Origin: Ruminococcaceae bacterium UBA1691
GTDB taxonomy: Bacteria; Bacillota; Clostridia; Oscillospirales; Acutalibacteraceae
Direction: 5' to 3'
DNA length: 13,762 nucleotides
Assembly: GCA_002320555.1 (NCBI GenBank)
Contig: DCJV01000110.1
Span: forward strand, 1-13,762
Under the pieces are notes generated by a model that was given only the letters and a program-made list of their open reading frames with translations, searched no databases and was not told the origin of the DNA. Shown here one piece after another: positions 1 through 7,692 of this stretch; positions within the stretch are counted from its first letter, which is position 1, and the number at the start of each line of letters is the position of its first letter. The position numbers and the translations under genes are program-made.

Positions 1-262
1 CAAGCGCTATGCTGCCTCGGCCTTTCGTCAGCGGTTACGCTGATGAAGGCAAGGCGTGAGAAGTATTTTGTGGTCATATTTGATTGACTGCGTAACAGAC
101 CACTGTCATTACGGTTTCACTTAATTGCAGCGTGAAAAGCTCTCTGGAGGCCAAGGCAGTGCCCAGCAGCGCCGGTTCCGAAAGCGATTAGGAACCTCCA
201 CTTTTTTCTTCGCTTAGACGTTAACAACACACTGAGGCCTCTGAACAAAATTCAGGAGGCCT
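1..262 (+). ncRNA. Candidate structured non-coding RNA, family not recognised (5' end may lie outside window)
   Basis: I see no plausible protein frame here, but a dense set of helices that fit together. Outer pairings are 4-8 with 168-172 and 12-22 with 149-159 (10 of 11 pairs). Inside lie three hairpins: 20-33 with 38-50 (13 pairs, GTTA loop, one bulge), GTGGTC 70-75 with 98-103, and TTTCAC 115-120 with 132-137. On the 3' side GGTTCC 174-179 pairs with GGAACC 191-196, and its loop AAGCGA (182-187) is complementary to TCGCTT 210-215, which makes an H-type pseudoknot. A terminator-like hairpin follows at 235-262. The segment at 217-236 has no partner inside the window, so it may pair with sequence before position 1. 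I do not match it to RNase P, tmRNA, SRP RNA or a riboswitch; the branched fold also argues against 6S RNA. The helices were found by eye and no folding energy was calculated. Confidence 0.45.
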
Positions 263-270
263 TCCTTGTT
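235..270 (+). terminator. Probable intrinsic terminator of the upstream RNA
   Basis: AGGCCTCTGAA (235-245), a CAAAA loop and TTCAGGAGGCCT (251-262) form an 11-bp stem with one bulged base. The following TCCTTGTT is only moderately T-rich. It separates the candidate RNA from the polA promoter. Confidence 0.65.
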
Positions 271-300
271 GATTGAAATGAGATAGGCGATTGAAACTTT

Positions 301-328
301 TTGCATCCTGTATGATTTATGGTATACT
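301..328 (+). promoter_or_regulatory. Sigma-A type promoter of polA
   Basis: TTGCAT at 301-306 and TATACT at 323-328 are separated by 16 bases. The predicted transcription start is near 335, giving a leader of about 50 bases before the polA start codon. No operator is apparent. Confidence 0.65.
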
Positions 329-384
329 ATATCTATCTAAGATGCATTTTTCAGAGGAAACGACTTCCGGTAAAGGAGATTCAC

Positions 385-2997
385 ATGAAGCTTTTAGTCA
401 TCGACGGCAACAGCATTTTGAACCGCGCCTTCTACGGCATCAAGCTGCTCACCACCAAGGACGGGCATTTCACCAATGGTATTTACGGCTTTCTCAATAT
501 CTATCTGCGCCTGAAGGAACTCTGCACGCCGGATGCGGTGGCCGTCGCGTTTGATCTAAAAGCGCCGACCTTTCGCCACCAAATGTACAGCGGCTATAAG
601 GCCCAGCGCAAGGGAATGCCACCGGAGCTCGCGGAGCAGCTGCCGGTTCTCAAGGAGCTGCTTGGACCCCTCGGGCTCCGCGTGGTCGAATGCGAAGGCT
701 ATGAGGCGGACGATATTCTGGGTACGCTCTCTGCACAGTGTGGGGAAGGGGATGTGTGCTATCTGGCCACCGGTGACCGGGACTCTCTGCAGCTCGTAGG
801 AGAGCGCGTGCATGTCCTGCTTGCGGCCACAAAGATGGGCAAGCCCGTTACGACGGAATACGACGAAGCGGCGATCCGTGCAGAATACGGCGTGGAGCCA
901 CACCAGCTCATCGATATCAAAGCGCTCATGGGCGACTCGTCGGATAATATCCCCGGTGTGGCAGGGATCGGGCAGAAAACGGCGATGGACCTTATCCAGC
1001 GCTTCCACTCGCTCGATGAAATCTATGAAAATCTGGAAACGATCGATATCAAGCCCGGTGTGCGGGCGAAGCTCGAAAAGGATAAAGAGATGGCCTTCCT
1101 GAGCCGGACACTCGGCACGGTCTGCCGCGAAGCGCCGGTGGACTGCGACCTGACGCATTATACACCCGGCCGTCCGGACGATGCGGCGGCGATGCGGCTG
1201 CTCGCGCGCCTTGAGATGTTCCGCATGGCGCAGCGGTTCGGGCTTGATCCGAATGCTGCGCCTGCCGCGGCAGAGGAGAAAGCGGCAAAACCGGAAGAAA
1301 TCCGGCTGGTTTCCGGCGTGCAGGCGGATGGACAGGCGCTGCTTGTACGGCTGCGGGAAGCCGGAAAGGCTTATTTTCTCACTTCCATTCAGGGCGGCAC
1401 AATCAGCGGGCTTTCCGTTTCAGAGCCGGGCGTCGTGACCGTGCTGACCGCGCAGGACGAGGGCTTTGCAGATTTTATAAAAGCGTTTTTTACAGATGAT
1501 TGTATTCAGAAATATACGCACGATATCAAGCCCCTCTATGCGGCTGCAGAGAAGCTGGGCACCGCGCTGGAAGCTGTTGAGATGGATACGATGCTCGCGG
1601 GCTATCTGCTCAATCCCTCCGCCTCAGGCTACGACGTGCTGCGCCTTGCGCAGGAATACGGCGTGCCGGTGCCGCTCTGCGGGCAGGCTCCGGAGGAAGA
1701 GCGGGAAGCGGCCCAGCGAGCGGCGGTTCTGCCGCGCCTGTGCGAGAAGCTCCTGCTTTTGATTGCGGAAAACGGCCAGGAAAAGCTCCTGCATGAAGTG
1801 GAAATTCCGCTCGCGCGTGTGCTTGCGGGCATGGAGCAGGTGGGCTTTGAGGTCGACCGTGGCGGGATCGGGCAATTTGGTGAAATGCTTTCCGGCCGCA
1901 TTGACAATATCGTGGGGGAAATCTACAACGCCGTCGGCTATGAATTCAATCCCAACTCGCCCAAGCAGCTCGGAGAGGCTCTATTTGACAAATTAGGGCT
2001 CCCCGCGCGCAAGAAGACGAAAAGTGGCTATTCCACCAACGCGGAGGTGCTCGAATCGCTCGCGGACGAGCATCCCGTGGTGGAGCGTATCCTCGAATAC
2101 CGGACGCTTGCAAAGCTGAAATCAACCTATTGCGAGGGTTTGATCAAGGAAATCACCCCGGACGGGCGCATTCATTCCACGCTCAACCAGACCGAGACGC
2201 GCACGGGCCGCATTTCCTCCACGGAGCCCAACCTCCAGAATATTCCGGTGCGCCAGGATCTAGGCCGCGAGATGCGCCGCTTTTTCCGCGCGAAGGAGGG
2301 CTGTGTCCTCGTCGACGCGGACTATTCGCAGATTGAGCTGCGCGTGCTCGCCCATATGGCGGACGATCCGGCGATGATCGAGGCCTTCAACAGCGAGGCG
2401 GATATCCACACGATCACAGCCTCTCAGGTCTTTAATATGCCGCCTGAAATGGTCACGCCGCTCATGCGCAGCCGGGCGAAGGCGGTCAATTTTGGAATCG
2501 TCTATGGCATCAGCGCATTTTCGCTCGCAAAGGATATCGGGGTCACGCGCAAGGAAGCCGATCAATATATCAAGGGGTATCTTGCCCACTATGCGGGTGT
2601 GCAGAAGTATATGGAGCGCGTCGTGAGAGAGGCAAAGGAGCAGGGCTATGTCTCCACGCTCTTTGGCCGCAGGCGCTACCTGCCGGAGCTGACGGCCTCC
2701 AACGCCAACCTGAGGGCCTTCGGCGAGCGGGTGGCGCGCAATATGCCGATTCAGGGCACGGCGGCCGATATCATCAAGATCGCCATGGTCAAGGTGGATG
2801 AGCGGCTGCGCAGGGAAAATCTGAAAGCCCGCCTGATCATGCAGGTGCACGATGAGCTGATCGTGGAAGCGCCTGAGGCGGAAGCGGAGCGCACCGCCCT
2901 GATTCTGGATGAAGAGATGGAGGGCGCGTGCGAAATGCGTGTGCGGCTGAAGGCGGACGTGCACCAGGGCAAAACCTGGTATGATGCGAAGGGGTAA
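385..2997 (+). CDS. polA: DNA polymerase I
   Basis: An 870-residue family A DNA polymerase, a usual length for Firmicutes. Residues 1 to about 290 are the 5'-3' exonuclease (start MKLLVIDGNS, then the GDSSDNIPGV metal/H3TH region), which removes RNA primers and repair flaps. Residues about 300-470 are the 3'-5' exonuclease fold; the DxE and YxxxD active-site motifs are not recognisable, so proofreading is probably lost, as in Bacillus Pol I. Residues about 480-870 are the polymerase, with motif A DYSQIELRV (D646), motif B RSRAKAVNFGIVYG (from R695) and motif C QVHDE (820-824, D823). I chose ATG 385 because AAAGGAG lies 5-10 bases upstream and the protein begins at the conserved N-terminus; an in-frame ATG at 319 overlaps the promoter -10 region and has no ribosome site. 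It has its own promoter. The coaE gene that often follows polA in Clostridia is absent. Confidence 0.98.
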   Translation: MKLLVIDGNSILNRAFYGIKLLTTKDGHFTNGIYGFLNIYLRLKELCTPDAVAVAFDLKAPTFRHQMYSGYKAQRKGMPPELAEQLPVLKELLGPLGLRVVECEGYEADDILGTLSAQCGEGDVCYLATGDRDSLQLVGERVHVLLAATKMGKPVTTEYDEAAIRAEYGVEPHQLIDIKALMGDSSDNIPGVAGIGQKTAMDLIQRFHSLDEIYENLETIDIKPGVRAKLEKDKEMAFLSRTLGTVCREAPVDCDLTHYTPGRPDDAAAMRLLARLEMFRMAQRFGLDPNAAPAAAEEKAAKPEEIRLVSGVQADGQALLVRLREAGKAYFLTSIQGGTISGLSVSEPGVVTVLTAQDEGFADFIKAFFTDDCIQKYTHDIKPLYAAAEKLGTALEAVEMDTMLAGYLLNPSASGYDVLRLAQEYGVPVPLCGQAPEEEREAAQRAAVLPRLCEKLLLLIAENGQEKLLHEVEIPLARVLAGMEQVGFEVDRGGIGQFGEMLSGRIDNIVGEIYNAVGYEFNPNSPKQLGEALFDKLGLPARKKTKSGYSTNAEVLESLADEHPVVERILEYRTLAKLKSTYCEGLIKEITPDGRIHSTLNQTETRTGRISSTEPNLQNIPVRQDLGREMRRFFRAKEGCVLVDADYSQIELRVLAHMADDPAMIEAFNSEADIHTITASQVFNMPPEMVTPLMRSRAKAVNFGIVYGISAFSLAKDIGVTRKEADQYIKGYLAHYAGVQKYMERVVREAKEQGYVSTLFGRRRYLPELTASNANLRAFGERVARNMPIQGTAADIIKIAMVKVDERLRRENLKARLIMQVHDELIVEAPEAEAERTALILDEEMEGACEMRVRLKADVHQGKTWYDAKG

Positions 2998-3221
2998 TGC
3001 GCTTGCCTGGCGATCAGCCTGAGGGGGATCAGCCATGGCCATCCGTAAAGAAAAATAGCTCTACGATGCGCTCATACCTCTGTCCTATGTAAAAATGTGC
3101 GATTTTAATGGCGGGAAGGCTTTGAACTTGTTGAAAAACAGATGGAACCGGATGCCGATGAGATGAAATATGGAATGCGATGGGAACGAGCTTGATTTTG
3201 ATGATGGAAGGAAGAGTGAGA
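2998..3221. other. polA to phosphatase-like gene spacer with coding-like scraps
   Basis: No credible complete gene. GATCAGCC occurs twice within 25 bases (near 3013 and 3029), and an ATG at 3035 opens only a 7-codon frame. From 3109 to 3192 a frame without a start codon is open for 28 codons and reads like real protein (GFELVEKQMEPDADEMKYGM), ending in TGA. It may be the decayed 3' end of a lost gene, or chance. I see no clear T-tract terminator after polA. Confidence 0.3.
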
Positions 3222-3650
3222 ATGGGGCCGATTGTCTATGTTGGGCAAACAAATACCATGCACAGCGCCATTGCTGCGGCAGTCTGCAACCGGATGGCAG
3301 CAAGATGGGGGCTTCCCGGGCTCAGGGCGTTCAGCGCCGGGCTGTCGGCAATGGAAGGGGAGTGGGCCAATCCAGCGGCGATACAGGCCGCGCGGGAGTT
3401 CGGGCTGGATCTTTCCGGCCACTGTGCCCGGCCGTTATCCGAGGAGCTCATCGGGCAGGCAGGCCTGTTGGTCGCGCTCAACCGTGCGGACTATGAAACG
3501 CTTTTAAGGCTTGCGAAACCGGAGTGCGTCTATCTGCAGGAGAGCGGGAAGGATTTATCCACGGGCGACGTATGGGCCTGCCGCCGCAGTGTCGATCAAG
3601 CGTTCGACGGCTTTCAGGACCTTTGGCTTTTCATCCGGGACAGGCTGTAA
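3222..3650 (+). CDS. Low-molecular-weight protein-tyrosine-phosphatase-like protein with substituted active site
   Basis: A 142-residue protein with the length and layout of the LMW-PTP/arsenate reductase family: an N-terminal beta strand, phosphate loop at residues 8-15, the SAGL motif at 39-41 region, a helix with AREFGLDLSGHCARPL (57-72), then a strand LLVALN (82-87) equivalent to the usual LILTM. In the family the loop reads CxGNxCRS; here it is GQTNTMHS, so the nucleophilic Cys is Gly8 and the phosphate-binding Arg is His14. The DP general-acid motif is also altered (DLS near 111). It therefore cannot work as a classical phosphatase, yet the frame is intact. The start at 3222 follows a GGAAGGAAGAG ribosome site; ATG 3180 in the same frame has a poorer site. 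It stops 4 bases before rimI. In Firmicutes LMW-PTP genes often sit near tRNA t6A genes, which fits tsaD downstream. Confidence 0.82.
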   Translation: MGPIVYVGQTNTMHSAIAAAVCNRMAARWGLPGLRAFSAGLSAMEGEWANPAAIQAAREFGLDLSGHCARPLSEELIGQAGLLVALNRADYETLLRLAKPECVYLQESGKDLSTGDVWACRRSVDQAFDGFQDLWLFIRDRL

Positions 3651-3654
3651 TGCG

Positions 3655-4098
3655 ATGAAGAATTGTACCATTGCCCCGCTGGGGGAAGAACATATTTTAG
3701 AGATCGCGCGGCTGGAAGCCGTTTGTTTCTCCTCCCCGCGGCCGGAGGAAGCATTGCGCGCAGAGCTGGCAAACGATACGGCTGTGTTTTTTACCGCCTT
3801 GTGCGAAGGTGCTGTGGCGGGCTACGCCGGAATGCATTGCATTCTGGACGAGTGTGATATCGACAATATCGCCGTTTTTCCGGCATACCGGCGGCAGGGG
3901 ATAGCAGGCGCGCTGCTGGATGCGCTCGAAGACTATGCGCGTGCGCACGGCGCGTCTTTCCTGACCCTGGAGGTGCGGGTTTCCAATATGCCGGCGATTC
4001 GGCTCTATCGCGGCAAAGGCTATCAGGAAGTGGGGGCCAGGCCCAATTATTACAACAAACCGCGGGAGGATGCCCTCCTGCTGACAAAATATTTATGA
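3655..4098 (+). CDS. rimI: Ribosomal protein S18-alanine N-acetyltransferase (GNAT family)
   Basis: A 147-residue GNAT protein, the usual RimI length. RimI transfers an acetyl group from acetyl-CoA to the N-terminal alanine of ribosomal protein S18. The acetyl-CoA loop is RRQGIA (79-84) after IDNIAVFPAY. The RimI signature LEVRVSN...AIRLYRGKGY spans 105-123, with Glu106 at the place of the catalytic Glu, and the C-terminus carries the YYNKPREDALLL block typical of RimI (132-143). The start at 3655 lies 4 bases after the upstream stop; an ATG overlapping that stop gives only two codons. The ribosome site is weak, so translation may be coupled to the gene before. Placement with tsaD is a common bacterial arrangement. 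A general GNAT role with another substrate cannot be excluded, but the C-terminal block favours RimI. Confidence 0.93.
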   Translation: MKNCTIAPLGEEHILEIARLEAVCFSSPRPEEALRAELANDTAVFFTALCEGAVAGYAGMHCILDECDIDNIAVFPAYRRQGIAGALLDALEDYARAHGASFLTLEVRVSNMPAIRLYRGKGYQEVGARPNYYNKPREDALLLTKYL

Positions 4099-4112
4099 AA
4101 AGAGATGATAGG

Positions 4113-4832
4113 ATGGCAATGGAGCTGATTCTCAGCGGAATTCAGAAAAAATTTGGAGACAAGCAGGTCCTGCGGGATATCTCCTTTCCCTTCGAGCAGG
4201 GGAAGATTTACGGCCTGTTGGGGCGGAACGGCGCGGGAAAGACGACACTTTTTAATTGCCTGAGCAACGAAATTACGATGGACGCAGGCACAGCCCAATT
4301 GCGGGATGCATCCGGCACGTTGCGGGAGTTGACCCCGGAGGATATCGGCTATGTTTTCTCCACGCCGATCCTGCCAGATTTTCTGACGGGGCGCGAATTT
4401 CTGAAGTTCTTTATGGAGATCAACCGCGATAAAATCCGCTCGGATCAGACGATCGATGATTATTTTGACTTGGTCAAGATCGAAAAAGAGGATCGCGACC
4501 GGCTGATCAAGGGCTATTCCCATGGCATGAAAAACAAGGTGCAGATGCTCTGCTTCATGATCGCGCGCCCGCCGATCATCCTGCTGGATGAGCCGTTGAC
4601 CTCCTTTGACGTGGTTGTCGCGTTGGAGATTAAGCAACTGATCCGGGAAATCAGTGCAGAACATATCATCATCTTTTCCACCCATATCCTGCAGCTCGCC
4701 ACCGACCTGTGCGACGAGATCGTGATCCTCAGCGACGGCACGCTCGAGCAGCTCGATCACGATATGCTGAGAAGCCAGGATTTTGAGGCGCAGATTATTG
4801 AGAAATTAAAGGATGAAGACGCCCATGAATAA
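4113..4832 (+). CDS. ABC transporter ATP-binding protein
   Basis: A 239-residue nucleotide-binding subunit. Walker A is GRNGAGKT (37-44), Walker B IILLDE with catalytic Glu160, and the switch His is His191 in FSTHIL. The signature is degenerate: YSHGMKNK (135-142) in place of LSGGQ, as seen in ABC-2 type exporters and Ecs-like ATPases. The usual Q-loop glutamine is not evident (YVFSTPIL at 80-87). The gene overlaps the next one by 8 bases, so the two are surely a unit: this subunit powers the membrane protein encoded downstream. The start is uncertain. ATG 4095 overlaps the rimI stop (ATGA) but lacks a ribosome site; ATG 4113 and ATG 4119 both lie behind AG-rich sequence. Substrate unknown. 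Confidence 0.95.
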   Translation: MAMELILSGIQKKFGDKQVLRDISFPFEQGKIYGLLGRNGAGKTTLFNCLSNEITMDAGTAQLRDASGTLRELTPEDIGYVFSTPILPDFLTGREFLKFFMEINRDKIRSDQTIDDYFDLVKIEKEDRDRLIKGYSHGMKNKVQMLCFMIARPPIILLDEPLTSFDVVVALEIKQLIREISAEHIIIFSTHILQLATDLCDEIVILSDGTLEQLDHDMLRSQDFEAQIIEKLKDEDAHE

Positions 4833-6447
4833 GACGTTCCAAGCGATCCTGCAAATCAAGGCGACCGTCGGCGCCAATACCTTTCTTTACTATCTCAAGC
4901 GTCTCTGGCTGATCGGAAAGCACATCCCGGACCGGGTCTATATGAACGAGACACTCAAAAAATTTCTCGCCGTGCTGACAACGGTGCTCGGGCAACTCAT
5001 GAAGCTGATCGGGAAAGTCATCTATCTGCTCCTGGCGGCAGGGCTTCCGCTGATGCTTGCCGTGAAAAAGGGGATGCTGGAACCCTCGCAGGCACCTTCC
5101 CATCTGGTGAACATTCTGTTTTTCCTCAGCTGTGTGATGGGCCCGATGCAGGACAGCGCGGTGTTTGCCGTAACGCGGCAAAAATTCATTGCGCTCAAAT
5201 ATATGAAAATGCCGCCCAAGCGTTATGTATACGCGGATCTGTTCATGCGGTATGTTCCGTTTTTCCTCTATTTCCTGCCGGGTTTGATCGGCGCGTTCCT
5301 GATCGCGGGCGGGAGCATTTGGCAGGCGCTGGGCAGCTTTGTCATGCTGTTTTCCTTCCGCTTTCTGGGTGAGGCGATACAAGTCTGGTATTATGGGAAA
5401 AAAGAGATTGTACTCTCGCGCAAGGTAGGGCTCGTCTGGCTGCTGATCGGCCTATCTCTTTTAGGCGCTTACCTGCCGATTCTGCTGCGGGTGGAATTGC
5501 CCACGATGCGCATTTTGTTCAGCATCCCGGGGATTATCGTGATGCTTCTCATCGGCGCAACGAGCTTTTATTATGTGATTTGGGGTTATAAAGGCTATGA
5601 AACGGCATTCCTGCGCAGCGTTGATCAGAAATTCCTGCTCTCCTCCATGATGCAGGAGAGCAAATCGAGCACGTTTGCAGACGTGGCGGTCAAGGAGGAG
5701 GACCTGGAGGCGGATGAAAGGGGGGCCGGACGTTATGCGCATCTGCAGGGCTATGCCTATCTCAACGCCCTGTTTTTCGCACGCCACCGTCGCCAGCTGG
5801 TAAAGCCCGTCAAAATCCGGTTGCTGATCATCCTTGCCGTATTCCTGGGCGGGCTTCTCTTCGTGTTCCTCGACCCGGCAAAAGCACAGCAGGCCGCGGG
5901 GCAGATTGTAACCTTTTTGCCATTTTTCGTTTTTATCATGTATTTTATGTCCGTGGGGGACAAGGCATGCCGCGCAATGTTCTATAACTGCGATATGAGC
6001 CTGCTGCACTATGGCTTTTACCGCCATCCAAAGGTGATCCTGAAGAATTTCCGTTTCCGACTGCTGCGCGTGGGGCTTTATGATTTTGTCATCGGCCTTG
6101 CGCTGAGCGCGGCGGTCGCCCTGTTCTGCGCGGCGGCTGGCGCTCCATGGGCAACGCCTGATATGGCGATGTTTACGGCTACGATTTTGCTGCTTTCCAT
6201 CTTTTTTACAGTGCATCACCTGTTCCTCTACTATGTATTCCAGCCATTTACAACGGAGTTGAATGTGAAAAACCCGTTTTACCGGATTCTGAATATGGCG
6301 GTTTACATCCTGTGCTTCATCTGTATGGAGATCCGCACGGGCAGCATGGGCTTTACGCTCATCGTGCTGGGTTTCACAGCCGCCTATATCGCTGTGGCGC
6401 TGATTCTTGTATACCGGTTTGCTCCGAAAACGTTTCGGGTGAAATAA
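4825..6447 (+). CDS. Large polytopic ABC transporter permease
   Basis: A 540-residue integral membrane protein with about twelve hydrophobic segments by eye, arranged as two clusters (roughly residues 45-255 and 330-540) around a charged stretch (about 275-325). It has no recognised enzyme motif. The overlap with the ABC ATPase (8 bases) makes it the membrane partner. The two-cluster, single-chain layout resembles fused ABC-2/EcsB-like permeases rather than solute importers; an exporter or envelope function is an inference. The start is either ATG 4825, with AAAGG about 12 bases upstream, or ATG 4813, where AAAGG directly abuts the codon; I prefer 4825. A short inverted repeat CCGAAA/TTTCGG lies in the last codons (about 6424-6438) but has no T tract. 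The gene lies between rimI and tsaD without any obvious link to their RNA- and ribosome-modifying functions. Confidence 0.88.
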   Translation: MNKTFQAILQIKATVGANTFLYYLKRLWLIGKHIPDRVYMNETLKKFLAVLTTVLGQLMKLIGKVIYLLLAAGLPLMLAVKKGMLEPSQAPSHLVNILFFLSCVMGPMQDSAVFAVTRQKFIALKYMKMPPKRYVYADLFMRYVPFFLYFLPGLIGAFLIAGGSIWQALGSFVMLFSFRFLGEAIQVWYYGKKEIVLSRKVGLVWLLIGLSLLGAYLPILLRVELPTMRILFSIPGIIVMLLIGATSFYYVIWGYKGYETAFLRSVDQKFLLSSMMQESKSSTFADVAVKEEDLEADERGAGRYAHLQGYAYLNALFFARHRRQLVKPVKIRLLIILAVFLGGLLFVFLDPAKAQQAAGQIVTFLPFFVFIMYFMSVGDKACRAMFYNCDMSLLHYGFYRHPKVILKNFRFRLLRVGLYDFVIGLALSAAVALFCAAAGAPWATPDMAMFTATILLLSIFFTVHHLFLYYVFQPFTTELNVKNPFYRILNMAVYILCFICMEIRTGSMGFTLIVLGFTAAYIAVALILVYRFAPKTFRVK

Positions 6448-6484
6448 ATACAGGTTATTCTTTGAATAATAAAGAAGGTCTTTT

Positions 6485-7492
6485 ATGAAACTATTAGCCA
6501 TCGAATCCTCCTGCGATGAAACGGCCGCCGCCGTGGTGGAGGATGGAAGAAAGGTTCTTTCCAATGTGGTCGCTTCTCAGGTGCAGGAGCATATCCGCTT
6601 CGGCGGCGTTGTGCCGGAGATCGCCTCCCGCATGCACGCGGAGGCGATTACGGGTGTCGTTCGCCAGGCGCTCGAACATGCGGATGCATCGCTTTCAAAG
6701 CTTGACGGGATCGCTGTGACCTATGCGCCGGGGCTCATCGGCGCACTGCTGGTGGGAGTCAATTTTGCAAAGGGGCTCTCCCTTTCAAGCGGGCTGCCGC
6801 TTATACCGGTGCATCATCTGCGCTCGCACATCGCGGCCAATTATCTGACATATAAGGAACTGGAACCGCCGTTTCTCTGCCTTGTCGTATCCGGCGGGCA
6901 CAGCCATCTTGTCGAAGTGCTCGATTACACCCGCTTTTCCGTCGTAGGCCGCACGCGGGACGACGCGGCGGGGGAGGCGCTCGACAAGGCGGCGCGCGCC
7001 ATGGGCCTTCCGTATCCGGGCGGGCTCAATCTCGACCGTATAGCAAAGGGCGGCGATGCGCACGCTTATCGCTTTCCGCATCCGCGTGTGGACGGCAGCC
7101 CCTTCGATTTTAGCTTTTCGGGCCTGAAGACGGCGGTCGTCAATCTGATTCACAATGCGTCGCAGAAGGGGGAGACGCTGCCGGTCAAAGACCTTGGCGC
7201 AAGCTTCCTTTCCGCTGTAGTCGACTGCCTGTGCGACAATACGGAAAAGGCGGCTATGGAGCGCGGCCATCAAAAAATCGTACTCGCGGGCGGTGTGTCG
7301 GCAAATTCCGTGCTACGCGAGCGAATGGCGCACCTGTGCAAACGGCATAGCTGGCAGCTTTTTATGCCGGAAATCGCTCTTTGCGGGGATAATGCGGCTA
7401 TGGTTGGCGCGCAGGGATATTATGAGCTGAAGGCGGGCAATGTGGCGCAAATGGATTTGAACGCTTGCGCGACAATGCCAATTGAGGCCTGA
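6485..7492 (+). CDS. tsaD: tRNA N6-threonylcarbamoyladenosine transferase subunit TsaD
   Basis: A 335-residue Kae1/TsaD protein of the ASKHA fold. With TsaB and TsaE it transfers the threonylcarbamoyl group from threonylcarbamoyl-AMP to A37 of ANN-decoding tRNAs. The N-terminus MKLLAIESSCDETAAAVV is the family signature. The metal ligands His111 and His115 are present in HHLRSH; the two residues between are Arg-Ser where many homologues have Glu-Gly. Further motifs are VVSGGHSHL (134-142), the DDAAGEALDKAAR block (159-171), FSFSGLKTAV (209-218) and GDNAAM near the C-terminus with the metal-binding Asp. An AGAAGG ribosome site precedes ATG 6485. It sits 37 bases after the permease gene and may be part of the same transcript. 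The partners tsaB and tsaE are not in the window. Confidence 0.97.
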   Translation: MKLLAIESSCDETAAAVVEDGRKVLSNVVASQVQEHIRFGGVVPEIASRMHAEAITGVVRQALEHADASLSKLDGIAVTYAPGLIGALLVGVNFAKGLSLSSGLPLIPVHHLRSHIAANYLTYKELEPPFLCLVVSGGHSHLVEVLDYTRFSVVGRTRDDAAGEALDKAARAMGLPYPGGLNLDRIAKGGDAHAYRFPHPRVDGSPFDFSFSGLKTAVVNLIHNASQKGETLPVKDLGASFLSAVVDCLCDNTEKAAMERGHQKIVLAGGVSANSVLRERMAHLCKRHSWQLFMPEIALCGDNAAMVGAQGYYELKAGNVAQMDLNACATMPIEA

Positions 7493-7593
7493 AATCGGCA
7501 TTTTTACGCCTGATTTTGCAAGATTTCTGTCGGAGTTATTCATTTCCACGGAATAATTTGGCCCCTTATGACAAAGATTTAACATTTTAACGA

Positions 7594-7622
7594 TTGATTG
7601 TTCACATCTGAGCGTGTATAAT
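7594..7622 (+). promoter_or_regulatory. Strong sigma-A promoter of pckG
   Basis: TTGATT (7594-7599) and a perfect TATAAT (7617-7622) are separated by 17 bases. Transcription should start near 7629, leaving a leader of about 64 bases that contains a small hairpin, ACAGCG 7641-7646 with CGCTGT 7656-7661, upstream of the ribosome site. Confidence 0.75.
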
Positions 7623-7692
7623 AACGAACAGAGCCAAATAACAGCGGGATTCACTCGCTGTCTTATCCGAAGAAGTGAAAGGAGTTTATAGG

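Noticed and set aside
1..262. 6S RNA, RNase P RNA, tmRNA or SRP RNA as identity of the upstream RNA
   Set aside because: None of the conserved motifs I know for these is present, and the branched layout with a pseudoknot does not match the 6S rod; identity left open.
319..384. An upstream in-frame ATG start for polA at 319
   Set aside because: It overlaps the promoter -10 hexamer, has no ribosome site and adds 22 residues not seen in the family.
2260..3042. A 260-codon - strand frame opposite the polymerase domain of polA
   Set aside because: Antisense shadow of a GC-rich gene, no ribosome site and no domain.
5461..6564. A 367-codon - strand frame opposite the permease and the start of tsaD
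   Set aside because: Its translation is rich in His, Gln and Arg as expected of an antisense shadow of a membrane protein; no domain.
7675..7692. GTG 7675 as start of pckG
   Set aside because: It coincides with the AAAGGAG ribosome site that serves ATG 7693.
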